From Sphingomonas sp. PAMC26645 (lineage in GTDB: Bacteria > Pseudomonadota > Alphaproteobacteria > Sphingomonadales > Sphingomonadaceae), in the NCBI RefSeq assembly GCF_004795835.1, contig NZ_CP039249.1, positions 124,001-188,000 on the forward strand: a stretch of 64,000 nucleotides of DNA, written 5' to 3'. The translations under genes and the position numbers were made by a program. The notes under the pieces are model-generated. The model worked only from the letters and a program-made list of their open reading frames with translations. It searched no databases and was not told the origin of the DNA. How positions within the stretch are numbered: the stretch's first letter is position 1; the number at the start of each line of letters is the position of its first letter. Positions 8,426 through 17,501 of the stretch are shown piece by piece.

Positions 8426-8986
8426 CTACAGCATCCGCTTCACGGTCGGCAGGATCGCCGCGACTACCGCTGCGATCGCCGCCGCGTTGGGATGCACCCG
8501 ATCCGCCAGTACCATCTCGGAATGTCCCAACACGCCAGGCGGGAAGAATGGCCAGACGGTCGCGCCATGCTCGGCAGCCAACCCCGCGTGGATACCCAGA
8601 TACGCCGCGGCGCGGTCACGGATGAACGCCGGGGGGTCGACGGTGGTCAGCAACACGGGGATGCCGCAGCTACCCAGGCTCAGCAGGATCTGCTCGAGGT
8701 TCGCCCGCGTACGCGCCACGGGGATCTGCCGCAGGACATCGTTCGGTCCCACCTGAACGATCGCAAGTACGGGCCGCTGGTCGAGCGCGGACAGCAAGCG
8801 GGGCAAGCGCCGCAGGACGTCGGCAGTGGTATCGCCCGACACCCCGGCGTTCACCACGCGGGCGCCAGGATGTGCCGTCTGCAGCGATGCCTGCAATCGT
8901 GCGGGGAAACTATCGGCAGCTTGCAGGCCGTAACCGGCAATCAGGCTGTCACCTATTGCCAGGATCAAGGGTCGGTCGGTCGTCAT
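8426..8986 (-). CDS. SGNH/GDSL hydrolase (arylesterase, TesA-like)
   Basis: A 186-residue GDSL esterase. Block I is LAIGDSLIAGYG with nucleophile Ser14, block II is the conserved Gly in VNAGVSGDTT, block III is VGPNDVL with Asn82 and block V is ADRVHPN with Asp162 and His165. Block III has Pro where Gly is usual (GPND for GGND), a minor variation. Such enzymes hydrolyse short acyl esters or thioesters. Unlike E. coli TesA it shows no signal peptide, so it is probably cytoplasmic. Confidence 0.85.
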   Translation of the reverse strand: MTTDRPLILAIGDSLIAGYGLQAADSFPARLQASLQTAHPGARVVNAGVSGDTTADVLRRLPRLLSALDQRPVLAIVQVGPNDVLRQIPVARTRANLEQILLSLGSCGIPVLLTTVDPPAFIRDRAAAYLGIHAGLAAEHGATVWPFFPPGVLGHSEMVLADRVHPNAAAIAAVVAAILPTVKRML

Positions 8987-9120
8987 GCGTTGCCGCGAGA
9001 TAGTTCACGTTCGACGCATTGTAAGACGTTCGGGTAAGACGGCACGCCGCTATCGCGTCGAACCTTTGACGCTGATGCTCGTTCCTACGTAATGACAGAC
9101 GAACGGACGTCGCGGCGCTC

Positions 9121-9609
9121 ATGAGCGTATTCTTCACGGCCGACACGCATTTCGGCGACCATCGCACGATCAACATCTCGCGACGACCGTTTGCCAACAC
9201 CGCCGAAATGGATGCGGCGATGGTCGAGCGCTGGAACGCCGTCGTCGGCCCCGATGACGTGGTGTGGCACCTGGGCGACGTGGCACGTCGCCCGACGGAT
9301 GTCGCCGAACTGCTCGCCCGACTGAACGGGAGCAAGCATTTGCTGCGCGGCAATAACGATCCGGATGCGACGCTGGCGGCGCACGGATGGGCGAGCGTCG
9401 GCGACTATGCGGAAATCGAACTGGATGGCCGACAGCTCGTCTTGTGTCATTATCCGTTCCGAAGCTGGAACGGGCAGCACCGCGGCGCGCTCAATCTGCA
9501 CGGGCACAGCCATGGCCGGCTGAAACCGATGCCGCGCCAGTTCGACGTCGGCGTCGATGTTCACGACTTCGCACCGATCCTGCTCGACAGCCTGATTCAA
9601 GCGCGCTGA
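9121..9609 (+). CDS. Metallophosphoesterase family protein
   Basis: A 162-residue calcineurin-like phosphoesterase. The five metal-binding blocks are visible in order: DTHFGDH at residue 8, HLGDV near residue 50, GNNDPD near 78, CHYPF near 110 and GHSHG near 128. The first block has Thr in DTH, as is usual for the small phage/YfcE-like members. It probably uses a two-metal centre to hydrolyse phosphodiesters; the substrate cannot be read from sequence. It stands alone, divergent from the esterase gene. Confidence 0.85.
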   Translation: MSVFFTADTHFGDHRTINISRRPFANTAEMDAAMVERWNAVVGPDDVVWHLGDVARRPTDVAELLARLNGSKHLLRGNNDPDATLAAHGWASVGDYAEIELDGRQLVLCHYPFRSWNGQHRGALNLHGHSHGRLKPMPRQFDVGVDVHDFAPILLDSLIQAR

Positions 9610-9664
9610 TACACCTGCGTTCGACGTCCCGTCGCTTCGGCATCTAGCATCAGCGTGCGTAAGA

Positions 9665-10552
9665 TCAGGCGCGCATTGCCGTCACGAAGGCCTGGAACGC
9701 GGCGGTGGGTTGGCGTCGGCTGGGATAATAAAGATGGTTCGGGGCGAGGGTCAGTGCCCAGCCGGCCAGAACCTCGACCAGCGTGCCGTCAGCCAGTTGT
9801 AGCGCGGCGTGCGGCAGCGGCAGGCAGGTTACGCCTAGCCCCGACACCGCGGCGTCGCGCATCACGTCGATGTCGTTGGTCGTGAAGTCGCCACGGACCG
9901 ATCGCTCCAACGTCCGGCCATCCCGTTCGAATTCCCAGCGGTGGACCACGCCGGACGACGTGTACCGGTAACACAGGCACCGATGCGCCGAGAGATCGTC
10001 GGGATCGACCGGTGCAGCACGCCCGGCGAGATAGGACGGTGCTGCAACGAAGACGAGCGGCACCGGCGCGCTGATCCGGACCGATATCATGTCGGCTTGC
10101 AAGCTCTGCGCGTGGCGGACTCCGCAATCGAAGCGGTCCGCGACGATATCGACGAACCCGTCATCGACCACCAGTTCGACGGCGATGTCGGGATAGGCGT
10201 GCGCAAAGTCGGCCAGCCGCGGCAGGATGGCGTAGATGGCGGCAACCCGGTGCGCGCTGACCCGGATCCGCCCCGCCGGTCGTTCGCGCGCGTTGTCCAG
10301 GTCCGCCAGCGCGCCCGCGACCGACGCTATCGCCGGTCTCAACCGCGCCAGCAGTTCCTCGCCCGCAGGCGTCGGCGCCAGCGACCGAGTGGTACGATCG
10401 AGCAGCCGGACGCCCAGTTTCGTTTCCAGCGACCGCATCGCATGGCTGAGCGCAGAGGCAGACAATCCAAGCCGCGTCGCCGCCCGTGCGAAACTGCCGG
10501 CCTCGACGATCGTCTCGAACACCGCGAGACCGGACCAGAGATCGCGATCCAT
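9665..10552 (-). CDS. LysR-family transcriptional regulator
   Basis: A 295-residue LysR regulator. Residues 8-65 form the winged helix-turn-helix (FARAATRLGLSASALSHAMR), and the rest is a periplasmic-binding-like effector domain with the typical GRIRVSAHRV and MRDAAVSGLGVTCLP segments. It is divergent from the aldo/keto reductase gene, with 80 bases between the two starts. That is the classical arrangement for a LysR protein that controls its neighbour and itself, so the reductase gene is the likely target. Confidence 0.92.
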   Translation of the reverse strand: MDRDLWSGLAVFETIVEAGSFARAATRLGLSASALSHAMRSLETKLGVRLLDRTTRSLAPTPAGEELLARLRPAIASVAGALADLDNARERPAGRIRVSAHRVAAIYAILPRLADFAHAYPDIAVELVVDDGFVDIVADRFDCGVRHAQSLQADMISVRISAPVPLVFVAAPSYLAGRAAPVDPDDLSAHRCLCYRYTSSGVVHRWEFERDGRTLERSVRGDFTTNDIDVMRDAAVSGLGVTCLPLPHAALQLADGTLVEVLAGWALTLAPNHLYYPSRRQPTAAFQAFVTAMRA

Positions 10553-10632
10553 TCGTGAACATCCTTCAGCAACCCATGCGCCTGAGACGATCTAATCCTC
10601 GGGCGGTCCGGCGTCCATCTGGAGGCGACACA

Positions 10633-11751
10633 GTGCAGGATGCCATCATGAACCTCGACACCTATCGTCCGCTCGGCCGCTCCGGCCTGCTCGTCAGCCC
10701 GCTGGCGCTCGGCACGATGACCTTCGGCACGCCGCGCTGGGGCCTGGACGAACGCGGCAGCCGCGCGGTGTTCGATCGCTACACCGATCTCGGCGGCAAT
10801 TTCGTGGATACCGCCGACGTCTATGCCGGGGGACGATCCGAAGAGATGGTCGGCGCGTTCGTCGCCGCGCAATCGTCGCGCGACCGGATCGTCATTGCGA
10901 CGAAATCCGGGTTCGCTACCGGTCGTGGTTATCACGCGGGCGGCAACGGCGCACGCCACATACTGGCCTCGGTCGAGGGTTCGCTCCGCCGGCTCAAGAC
11001 GGACTTCATCGACCTGTACTGGGTGCATGTCTGGGACGGCGTCACCCCCGCCGAGGAATTGCTGCGGACGATGACCGCGCTCGTCGCAGCGGGCAAGATC
11101 CGCTATTGGGGCATATCCAATACGCCAGCGTGGTATGTCGCCGAACTCGCCACCCTGGCCCGCGTCCAGGGTCATCCGGCGCCGATCGGCCTGCAATATT
11201 TCTACTCGCTGGTAGAACGCGGGGTCGAGGCCGAGCACCTGCCGCTCGCGCGGTCGGCGGGCATGGGCCTCGTTCCCTGGAGCCCCCTCGCCTATGGCTT
11301 GCTGACCGGCAAGTACGACCGCGCCACCGTCGAGGCGGGACCGAAGCGGGCGGGTGGCGTCCCCAACCAGGCCGGGCCGGACGACACCGCGCGGCCCGCG
11401 GACGACAAGCGGCTCGACGGCGACAATCCGTTCGGCGACACACTGTTCACCGAACGCAACTGGCAGATCCTCGAGATACTCAAGCGCATCGCAGGCGAGA
11501 TTGGCGAAACGCCGGCACGTGTCGCACTGTCCTGGGTGGTCGGGCAGCCGGGGGTCGCATCGACGTTGATGGGCGTGAGCCGGCCCGAACAGGTGACCGA
11601 CAATGTCGCCGCACTCGGCCTTCGCCTGCCGCCGGAACACCGGGCCGCGCTCGATACGGCGAGCGGCGGTAACCTGCCGTTTCTCTACGGCCTGTTCCAA
11701 CCTGCCGTGCGCAACCAGGTCGTCTTCGGTGGGGCAGATGTCCAAAGCTGA
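10633..11751 (+). CDS. Aldo/keto reductase
   Basis: NADPH-dependent oxidoreductase of the aldo/keto reductase superfamily, about 372 residues with a TIM-barrel fold. Seen are the N-terminal LGRSGLLVSPLALGTMTFG, catalytic Asp and Tyr in FVDTADVYAGG, Lys in ATKSGF, His in LYWVHVWD, and the C-terminal cofactor-binding WVVGQPGVASTLMG. A GTG start is chosen because GGAGG lies seven bases upstream; the ATG at 10648 has no site at a good distance. Expression is probably controlled by the divergent LysR gene. Substrate is unknown. Confidence 0.9.
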   Translation: MQDAIMNLDTYRPLGRSGLLVSPLALGTMTFGTPRWGLDERGSRAVFDRYTDLGGNFVDTADVYAGGRSEEMVGAFVAAQSSRDRIVIATKSGFATGRGYHAGGNGARHILASVEGSLRRLKTDFIDLYWVHVWDGVTPAEELLRTMTALVAAGKIRYWGISNTPAWYVAELATLARVQGHPAPIGLQYFYSLVERGVEAEHLPLARSAGMGLVPWSPLAYGLLTGKYDRATVEAGPKRAGGVPNQAGPDDTARPADDKRLDGDNPFGDTLFTERNWQILEILKRIAGEIGETPARVALSWVVGQPGVASTLMGVSRPEQVTDNVAALGLRLPPEHRAALDTASGGNLPFLYGLFQPAVRNQVVFGGADVQS

Positions 11752-11878
11752 AGCTTGATCCTGGAGCCGGCAACGTGGGACGAAATCTGCGTTGGTCCGG
11801 CTCCAATCGACAATCTTCGCGTTTGAAGATGTCCGGTCCGCTGCACGCTTAGATGTTGCGCGCCGGCACGGGGGTATC

Positions 11879-12823
11879 ATGCGAATTGGGATCATCGGCG
11901 CGGGGATGGCAGGCCTGTCTTGTGCGCATGCATTACGCGACCAGGGTCATCACCCCGTCCTGTTCGACAAGGGTCGCGGGCCCGGTGGCAGGATGTCGAC
12001 GCGCCGGATCGACACGCCGCTGGACGAGGTCGCGTTCGATCACGGCGCGCAATATCTCACGGCGCGCGATCCCGCCTTCGTCGCGCAGGTCGATCGTTGG
12101 GCGCAGGCGGGCCACGTCGCGCGCTGGTCGCCTGCGGGCCCCGATGCCTGGGTCGGGACGCCAGCGATGAATGCGCCGGTCCGCGCCATGGCGAGCGACC
12201 TGGATGTTCGATGGAACACGGCGATCGACAGCGTCTCGTATGACGGCGACTGGCGGATCGGGCGCGAGCGGTTCGACGTGGCGATCGTCGCGGTACCCGC
12301 AGAACAGGTCGCGCCCCTGGTCGCGGCTCACGACGGTGCGCTCGCCGATGCGGCCCGCTCCACGGTGTCCGATCCCTGCTGGACCGTCATGGCGGCGTTC
12401 GATGGTCCGGTGCAGTTCGAATACGACCGGGTGACGGATTTGGGAGCGATCGGGTCCGCCGTCCGCAACTCGGCCAAGCCCGGGCGGACCGGACCGGAGG
12501 CGTGGGTACTTCAGGCCAGTGCCGACTGGTCGCGCGAACATCTCGAAGATACGCCGGACGTCGTCGAACAGGCAGTGCTCGCGGCCTTCGCCGACCACAT
12601 CGGCGTCGCGTCGCCTGCTATCATCGCGACCAGCGCCCATCGCTGGCGGTATGCAAAGACCAACGCACTGGACCGGGGTGCGTTCTGGAACCCGGACATC
12701 CAGCTGGGCGCATGCGGCGACTGGCTCGTCGGACCGCGGATCGAAGCCGCTTGGCTATCCGGGCAGCGGCTTGCGACACTAGTTGGTCCAACCGGATCAA
12801 CTGCCGCTGAAGGAGGTCACTGA
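11879..12823 (+). CDS. Renalase-like FAD/NAD(P)-dependent oxidoreductase
   Basis: A 314-residue flavoprotein. It starts with the Rossmann motif IGIIGAGMAGLSCAHAL, continues with FDKGRGPGGRMSTRR, which contacts FAD in this family, and DHGAQYLTARDPAF. The C-terminus has the second dinucleotide contact GACGDWLVG. These features match bacterial renalase-like amine oxidoreductases. Renalases oxidise isomeric, metabolically wrong forms of dihydro-NAD(P); whether this protein does so is inference. ATG 11879 is chosen because the glycine motif begins two codons later. Confidence 0.85.
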   Translation: MRIGIIGAGMAGLSCAHALRDQGHHPVLFDKGRGPGGRMSTRRIDTPLDEVAFDHGAQYLTARDPAFVAQVDRWAQAGHVARWSPAGPDAWVGTPAMNAPVRAMASDLDVRWNTAIDSVSYDGDWRIGRERFDVAIVAVPAEQVAPLVAAHDGALADAARSTVSDPCWTVMAAFDGPVQFEYDRVTDLGAIGSAVRNSAKPGRTGPEAWVLQASADWSREHLEDTPDVVEQAVLAAFADHIGVASPAIIATSAHRWRYAKTNALDRGAFWNPDIQLGACGDWLVGPRIEAAWLSGQRLATLVGPTGSTAAEGGH

Positions 12824-13054
12824 GACCTACCTTGCGCTGTCGACGCGCGCCTTCGTGCCCCCGCTACGATCGCGTTCGCAGTACCGGCACCAAGCTCCGC
12901 CGACGCTAATTTTTTGGTCGATCGCTATATCCGTCGACCGATAAGCGCGGCGAAGACGCGTCGCCAGTCCAGTAGCACCGTGGTCAGGGAGCCGGCCCTT
13001 TGCAAGGTCGTTTCTCGCAACGCATGTCAGCGAATGACTCGGTAGGGAAACCAG

Positions 13055-13145
13055 TGGCGGAGCGGGTGGGATTCGAACCCACGATACGCTTTTGACGTAT
13101 ACTCACTTTCCAGGCGAGCGCCTTCGACCACTCGGCCACCGCTCC
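13055..13145 (-). tRNA. tRNA-Ser (anticodon GGA)
   Basis: On the minus strand the sequence folds into a class II tRNA. The acceptor stem pairs GGAGCGG with CCGCTCC, and G73 and an encoded CCA follow. The D arm region is TGGCCGAGTGG, the anticodon loop CTGGAAA with anticodon GGA is flanked by CTCGC/GTGAG, a long variable arm pairs ATACG with CGTAT, and the T arm contains GGTTCGAATCC. The long variable arm and the GGA anticodon identify it as serine tRNA reading UCC/UCU. Length including CCA is 91 bases. Confidence 0.95.
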
Positions 13146-13233
13146 GCATTGCTCTGGAAGCGGGTCTGCTAGTGCGGGTTTCGCCCGCGCGCAAGCAATT
13201 GCGTGCGGTGATCGGCTGGGGCAGTCTACGGGG

Positions 13234-14091
13234 ATGTTGAATATCCTTCTCGCCGCCATGCTTGCGCAGGCCGTTCCGGTCGCCGCGACGCTCCCGTCCG
13301 ATCCGGTTGCGGCGGACTGGGTCGCGGTGCCGGACGACGAGCTGGTGGTGTTCACGCTGGCCAATGGGCACCGGTTCACGGTGCGGCTCGCGCCTCGGTA
13401 TGCGCCCATTCACGTGGCGAACATACGCAAGTTGGCGCTTGCGCATTGGTGGGATGCGGGGACGAGCGTGTACCGCGTTCAAGACAATTACGTGGCGCAA
13501 TGGGGTGACGCGACCGAGAAGAAGCCGTTGGTCGCGGGCGTCGTCGCCAACCCGCCGGCGGAATATCTGCATACCGGGTCGACGACGGTGGCGCGGCTTT
13601 CGCAGCGCGATCCTTATGCGGAATGGGCGGGGTATAGCCGCGACGGGTGGCCGCTTGCGGGCAATGGCGCGACCGAGTGGGTGCCGCATTGCTACGGGAT
13701 GGTCGGCGTCGCGCGCGATCTGGCGCCGAGCACGGGGAGCGGCGCTGAGCTGTATACCGTGATCGGGCATTCGCCGCGTGCGCTGGACCGGAACATCGCG
13801 GTGGTAGGCCGCGTGATCGACGGTGTCGAGTGGCTCTCGTCGTTGCCGCGCGGGACGGGGGATTTGGGATTCTACAAGACGGAAGGGGAGCGTAGCCCGA
13901 TCGTGTCCGCTCGCCTCGTGAGCGAACTGCCCGCCGCCGAGCGACCGCATTTCGAATATCGCGCGGCGGACAATCCGCGGTTCGTGGCCTGGATCGCCTC
14001 GCGGGAGAACCGGGCGGGGCCGTTCTTTACCGTGCCTGCCGGGGGCGCCGACATCTGTGCCGCGCTACCCCCGGTGCGCAAGGCGCCCTAG
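13234..14091 (+). CDS. Exported cyclophilin-type peptidyl-prolyl isomerase
   Basis: A 285-residue protein with a short signal-like N-terminus (LNILLAAMLAQAVPVAA) and a cyclophilin-like core: FTLANGHRFTVRLAPRYAPIHVANI near residue 45, DNYVAQWGDAT near 88 and the long C-terminal ALDRNIAVVGRVIDGVEWL. Compared with E. coli PpiA, the core is longer and motif residues are replaced (for instance QDNYVAQWGD for VIxxFMIQGGD), so catalytic strength is uncertain. Such proteins assist folding in the periplasm. Its stop overlaps that of the convergent pirin gene by four bases. Confidence 0.8.
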   Translation: MLNILLAAMLAQAVPVAATLPSDPVAADWVAVPDDELVVFTLANGHRFTVRLAPRYAPIHVANIRKLALAHWWDAGTSVYRVQDNYVAQWGDATEKKPLVAGVVANPPAEYLHTGSTTVARLSQRDPYAEWAGYSRDGWPLAGNGATEWVPHCYGMVGVARDLAPSTGSGAELYTVIGHSPRALDRNIAVVGRVIDGVEWLSSLPRGTGDLGFYKTEGERSPIVSARLVSELPAAERPHFEYRAADNPRFVAWIASRENRAGPFFTVPAGGADICAALPPVRKAP

Positions 14092-14942
14092 CGAATGACG
14101 GGCGGCTTGCCGAACAGGCCGGCGTTATAGTCCTCGATCGCGCGGACGATCTCTTCGCGGGTGTTCATGACGAACGGGCCGTGGGAGACGACGGGTTCGC
14201 CGATCGGATCGGCATGGCCGTAAAGGATTGTGGCGGAGGCTTCAGTCTCAACAGTGATGGTGTCGCCCTCGTTGCCGAATGTGGCGAGGTGGTGCGGCTT
14301 GATCGGCGTGCCGTTAGCCGTGGGGGCGCCTGCGACGACGTAGAAGAAGACCGCGCGGCCGGTTGGGGCTGGCAGGTCGACCTTGGCGCCGGCTTCGAGT
14401 TCGATCGTCATCATCGCAACGTCGGTCAGCGATTCGAACGGGCCCTGTCGTCCGGCAAACGTGCCCGAGATCAGGTTCACGGTGCCACCCTCGACCGGGA
14501 TCGCGGGAATGTCTTCGCGCTGGAGGCCGGTATAGGCGGGCTTGGTCATCTTGAGCCGACCGGGGAGATTGACCCAGAGTTGCAGGATCTCCAGCGAACC
14601 GCCGTCGCGCTTGAACGACGCCGGCGAGATTTCCGCGTGGATCAGGCCCGAGCCTGCCGTCATCCACTGGACGCCGCCCGCGCGGATGACGCTCTCGTGG
14701 CCGCCGCTGTCGAGATGCGCCATCTCGCCCTTCAGGATGAAGCTGACTGTCTCGAAGCCGCGGTGCGGATGCGGGCCGAACGGGAGGCCGCTATTGCCGG
14801 GACGATAGGTCTGCGGACCGTGATGGTTGAGGAACAGGAACGGATCGACCTGCGACAGGCCGGGACCCGGTAGCGGGCGGCGGGTGACGAGATCGGCGAT
14901 ATCGTCGCGCTGGGCGGGATACTGGTTGAGGACGTGGCGCAT
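14088..14942 (-). CDS. Pirin family protein
   Basis: A 284-residue bicupin. The metal ligands of pirin are present: His-x-His in FGPHPHRGFETV near residue 58 and His-x-Glu in GSGLIHAE near residue 102, so an iron-dependent cupin is expected. Some bacterial pirins act as quercetin 2,3-dioxygenases; others bind regulators. The start is the ATG immediately before the RHVLNQYPAQRDD segment. It follows the flavin reductase gene by one base and forms a block of three same-strand redox genes. Confidence 0.92.
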   Translation of the reverse strand: MRHVLNQYPAQRDDIADLVTRRPLPGPGLSQVDPFLFLNHHGPQTYRPGNSGLPFGPHPHRGFETVSFILKGEMAHLDSGGHESVIRAGGVQWMTAGSGLIHAEISPASFKRDGGSLEILQLWVNLPGRLKMTKPAYTGLQREDIPAIPVEGGTVNLISGTFAGRQGPFESLTDVAMMTIELEAGAKVDLPAPTGRAVFFYVVAGAPTANGTPIKPHHLATFGNEGDTITVETEASATILYGHADPIGEPVVSHGPFVMNTREEIVRAIEDYNAGLFGKPPVIR

Positions 14943-14943
14943 G

Positions 14944-15516
14944 TCAGGATGCCTCGCGGTCGGCGGCGGTCGGCCGCGCGATGTCGGCGAGCAGGTCGTC
15001 GACACCGGTGACGAGGAAGTCGAGCGTGCGCTGGTCGGTCAGGCGACCGTCGGCGATCTTCTCGTGCACCGCGCCAACGACGGCTTGTGGGCGCAGCACG
15101 GTGCGCGCGCCGATCGAGGCCAGCGTCTCGTTGAGTTGCGCGTGGGCGCGTGCGCCGCCGACTGCGCCGGGCGACGAGGTGAGCGTGAAGACCGGCTTCC
15201 CCGTAAGCGTCGCCTTGCCATGCGGGCGTGAGGCCCAGTCGAGCGCGTTCTTCAGGACGCCGGACATGCCGTGGTTATATTCGGGGCTGGCGATGACGAT
15301 CCCGTCGGCCGCGCCGATTGCCGCGCGCAGGCCTGCGACGGCGGCGGGGGGCGTATCGGTGTCGGCGTCCTGGTCGTAGAGGGGTACATCGTTCAGCGCG
15401 AAGACCGTCAGCGCGGCCTTGTCGGTGATCGCTTCGCCAAGCGTGGTCAGGATCGCGGTATTGTACGAGCCGCGGCGCAGGCTGCCGGAGATAGCGAGCA
15501 GGACGGGAAGAGCCAT
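14944..15516 (-). CDS. NAD(P)H-dependent FMN reductase
   Basis: A 190-residue flavodoxin-fold reductase. LAISGSLRRGSYNTAIL at the N-terminus is the FMN phosphate loop, and SPEYNHGMSGVLKNALDW near residue 80 is the flavin-contact motif of the YieF/ArsH/ChrR group. Such enzymes reduce FMN, quinones or other electron acceptors with NAD(P)H. It sits between the pirin and dioxygenase genes on the same strand with gaps of 1 and 10 bases, so the three are probably co-transcribed. Confidence 0.92.
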   Translation of the reverse strand: MALPVLLAISGSLRRGSYNTAILTTLGEAITDKAALTVFALNDVPLYDQDADTDTPPAAVAGLRAAIGAADGIVIASPEYNHGMSGVLKNALDWASRPHGKATLTGKPVFTLTSSPGAVGGARAHAQLNETLASIGARTVLRPQAVVGAVHEKIADGRLTDQRTLDFLVTGVDDLLADIARPTAADREAS

Positions 15517-15526
15517 GGAGTTTCCT

Positions 15527-16321
15527 TTAATTGAAGCGGTAGCCGGAGATTGCGGTTTGCAGCACGCGCTCGCTGTAATCTTGCGTGCCGGGTCGGTCGG
15601 AGGCACCGGCGGCAACCATCAGTGGGAGGAGATGCTCTTCGCGGGGATGCGAAAGACGGCCGGCGGGGGCTTCGGCCCAGCCGGCTAGCGCCTCTGCTCG
15701 GGCGGTCGGTTCGGACTCGACCGCGGCGGTCAGCCATTGGTCGAAGGCTTCGGACGGCGCAGTGAAGCGGGGGTCGCCGTAGCCGCGCATGTTGTGGAAG
15801 CTCATGCCCGAGCCGACGATCAGGACGCCTTCGTCGCGTAAGGGGGCGAGTGCGCGGCCGGCGGCGGCGTGCAACGTAGGGTCGAGATCGCGGTCGACGG
15901 ACATCTCGACGACCGGGATGTCGGCGTCGGGGAACGCGACCTTCATCGGGATGAAGACGCCGTGGTCTAGGCCGCGCGTCGGGTCGACAATGGCGGTCAG
16001 GCCGGCTTCGCGAAGCAGGCCGGCGGCGCGGGCTGCCAAGGCGGGATCGCCGGGCGCGTCGTAGCGGATCTCGTAGGTATGCGCGGGGAAGCCGCCGTAG
16101 TCGTAGATCAGTGGCGGCGTTGCCGCGCCGGTCAACGCAAAGCCGCGCGTTTCCCAGTGGCCGGAGACGACGAGAATCGCCTTGGGCTTTTCGGGTAGCG
16201 AGGCGGCGATCGACCGAAGGTACGCGGCCATGCCGGTCCAGTTCCCGGCGGGGTCGTCCATGAAGAAACAGGGCCCGCCACCGTGCGGAATGAAGAGCGT
16301 TGGCTGGCGGATGTGTGTCAT
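15527..16321 (-). CDS. Class III extradiol ring-cleavage dioxygenase (DODA/LigB-like)
   Basis: A 264-residue LigB-superfamily protein. The non-haem iron or zinc site is seen in FIPHGGGPCFF near residue 13, VVSGHWET near residue 54, GLDHGVF near residue 118 and SHPREEHLLPL near residue 225. Relatives cleave catechol-type rings; plant DODA makes betalamic acid, and bacterial members act on caffeate- or DOPA-like compounds. Being first in the dioxygenase, flavin reductase and pirin block, it suggests handling of aromatic or quinone compounds. The substrate is inference. Confidence 0.88.
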   Translation of the reverse strand: MTHIRQPTLFIPHGGGPCFFMDDPAGNWTGMAAYLRSIAASLPEKPKAILVVSGHWETRGFALTGAATPPLIYDYGGFPAHTYEIRYDAPGDPALAARAAGLLREAGLTAIVDPTRGLDHGVFIPMKVAFPDADIPVVEMSVDRDLDPTLHAAAGRALAPLRDEGVLIVGSGMSFHNMRGYGDPRFTAPSEAFDQWLTAAVESEPTARAEALAGWAEAPAGRLSHPREEHLLPLMVAAGASDRPGTQDYSERVLQTAISGYRFN

Positions 16322-16397
16322 GGTCTCGAGGTAGGTGGCGGTGGCGGCGACCGGAAGGCCGCGAATGGCAACGCTGCGTTGCCGGTGGGCGCGGCGG

Positions 16398-17465
16398 TCA
16401 GGTCCAGTAGAGGATGCGCGCCTGCGGGAGTTTGGCGGCGATCTCATCCTGGAAAAAAGTGCGTAGCGCGCGCATCGTGTCGGCGTCGTAGACGTATTTG
16501 ACCGAGCCGAACTTGGTGCGCTTCTCGGCGCGGTTGGCCATGCTGAGGTCGAGCGACGAGCCCGGGTACCAGGTTTCGAGCACCGCCTTCGATCCGGGGG
16601 TGTATCGATGCGTGATCAGTTCGATCGTCACGTCGGGCACGTCGGCGAGCACCCTGCCCGCCTCCGCCAGCAAGTCGCCATACGCCTCGCGCCAGCCCTC
16701 AGCGGCGATGATCGGCGCGACCGTCAGGCCAACCTTGTAGCCCGCGTCCGCCATCCTACGTAGCGCCACCAGCCGCGCGGCGACGGGGCTCGTGCCGCCC
16801 TCGAAGCGTGCATAGGCGGCGGGGTTGATCGAGGCGCGCATGCGGGTGCGGCCACCGTGGTCCAGACCCAGCAATGGCTCGACCGCGTCGAACTTGGTGG
16901 TGAAGCGCAGTTGCACGTCCGCCTCCCACGCGCCGAAATGCGCGATCAGTGCGGACAGCGATCCGGTGACGTGCTCGATACCGAGCGGGTCGGTGTAGCA
17001 GGAGGCCTCGAACGTGGTGCCTTCGTGCGCGCGGGCGGTCGAGCGCGAGGTTACTGTGCCCTGCCCGAGATGTGCGGGGAGTTCGGCGAGTATCTCGGGC
17101 AGGTTCGCGTAGACGCGCGTGATGGGTGGCCCTTTCAGCGAGCCGGCGAGGTAGCAATAGCCGCAATGCGCGGGGCAGCCTTCGGCGAGGTCGATCCGCC
17201 AGTCCGCGCTGGGGGCGATCGGCTGGAGCTTGCGCTTCGACGGCGGCGCGACGACCAGCGCGAGTGTCGCCTTGGCTTCGGCATAGGCACGGCGGGAGTC
17301 GTCGGGGAAATCGAGCTTTAGACGGTCGCTCGGTAGCGTCGTGACGGGCACGCCGAGTGCGGTCGCGCGCGCTGCAATCTCGGCGCCATGATCCCAGGTC
17401 AGCGCGGACGGGGTCGCGAGCAGTCGCTTCGGCTGCCAGAGTCGGGAGGGTTTTGGCGCTGGCAT
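16398..17465 (-). CDS. Spore-photoproduct-lyase-like radical SAM protein
   Basis: A 355-residue radical SAM enzyme of the SPL family. The [4Fe-4S] cluster cysteines Cys97, Cys101 and Cys104 lie in LAEGCPAHCGYCYLAG, which is the CX3CX2C pattern. Further matches are FTTKFDAVEPLL and the substrate-region RMRASINPAAY. In Bacillus, SPL repairs spore photoproduct in DNA; this organism type does not make spores, so a related DNA photodamage or other radical reaction is inferred. The ATG shown is chosen over one five codons earlier. It begins 36 bases after the response regulator gene on the same strand. Confidence 0.8.
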   Translation of the reverse strand: MPAPKPSRLWQPKRLLATPSALTWDHGAEIAARATALGVPVTTLPSDRLKLDFPDDSRRAYAEAKATLALVVAPPSKRKLQPIAPSADWRIDLAEGCPAHCGYCYLAGSLKGPPITRVYANLPEILAELPAHLGQGTVTSRSTARAHEGTTFEASCYTDPLGIEHVTGSLSALIAHFGAWEADVQLRFTTKFDAVEPLLGLDHGGRTRMRASINPAAYARFEGGTSPVAARLVALRRMADAGYKVGLTVAPIIAAEGWREAYGDLLAEAGRVLADVPDVTIELITHRYTPGSKAVLETWYPGSSLDLSMANRAEKRTKFGSVKYVYDADTMRALRTFFQDEIAAKLPQARILYWT

Positions 17466-17501
17466 CGAACGACAACGCACGCCTTCGGGGAAGCGTTGCG
17501 G

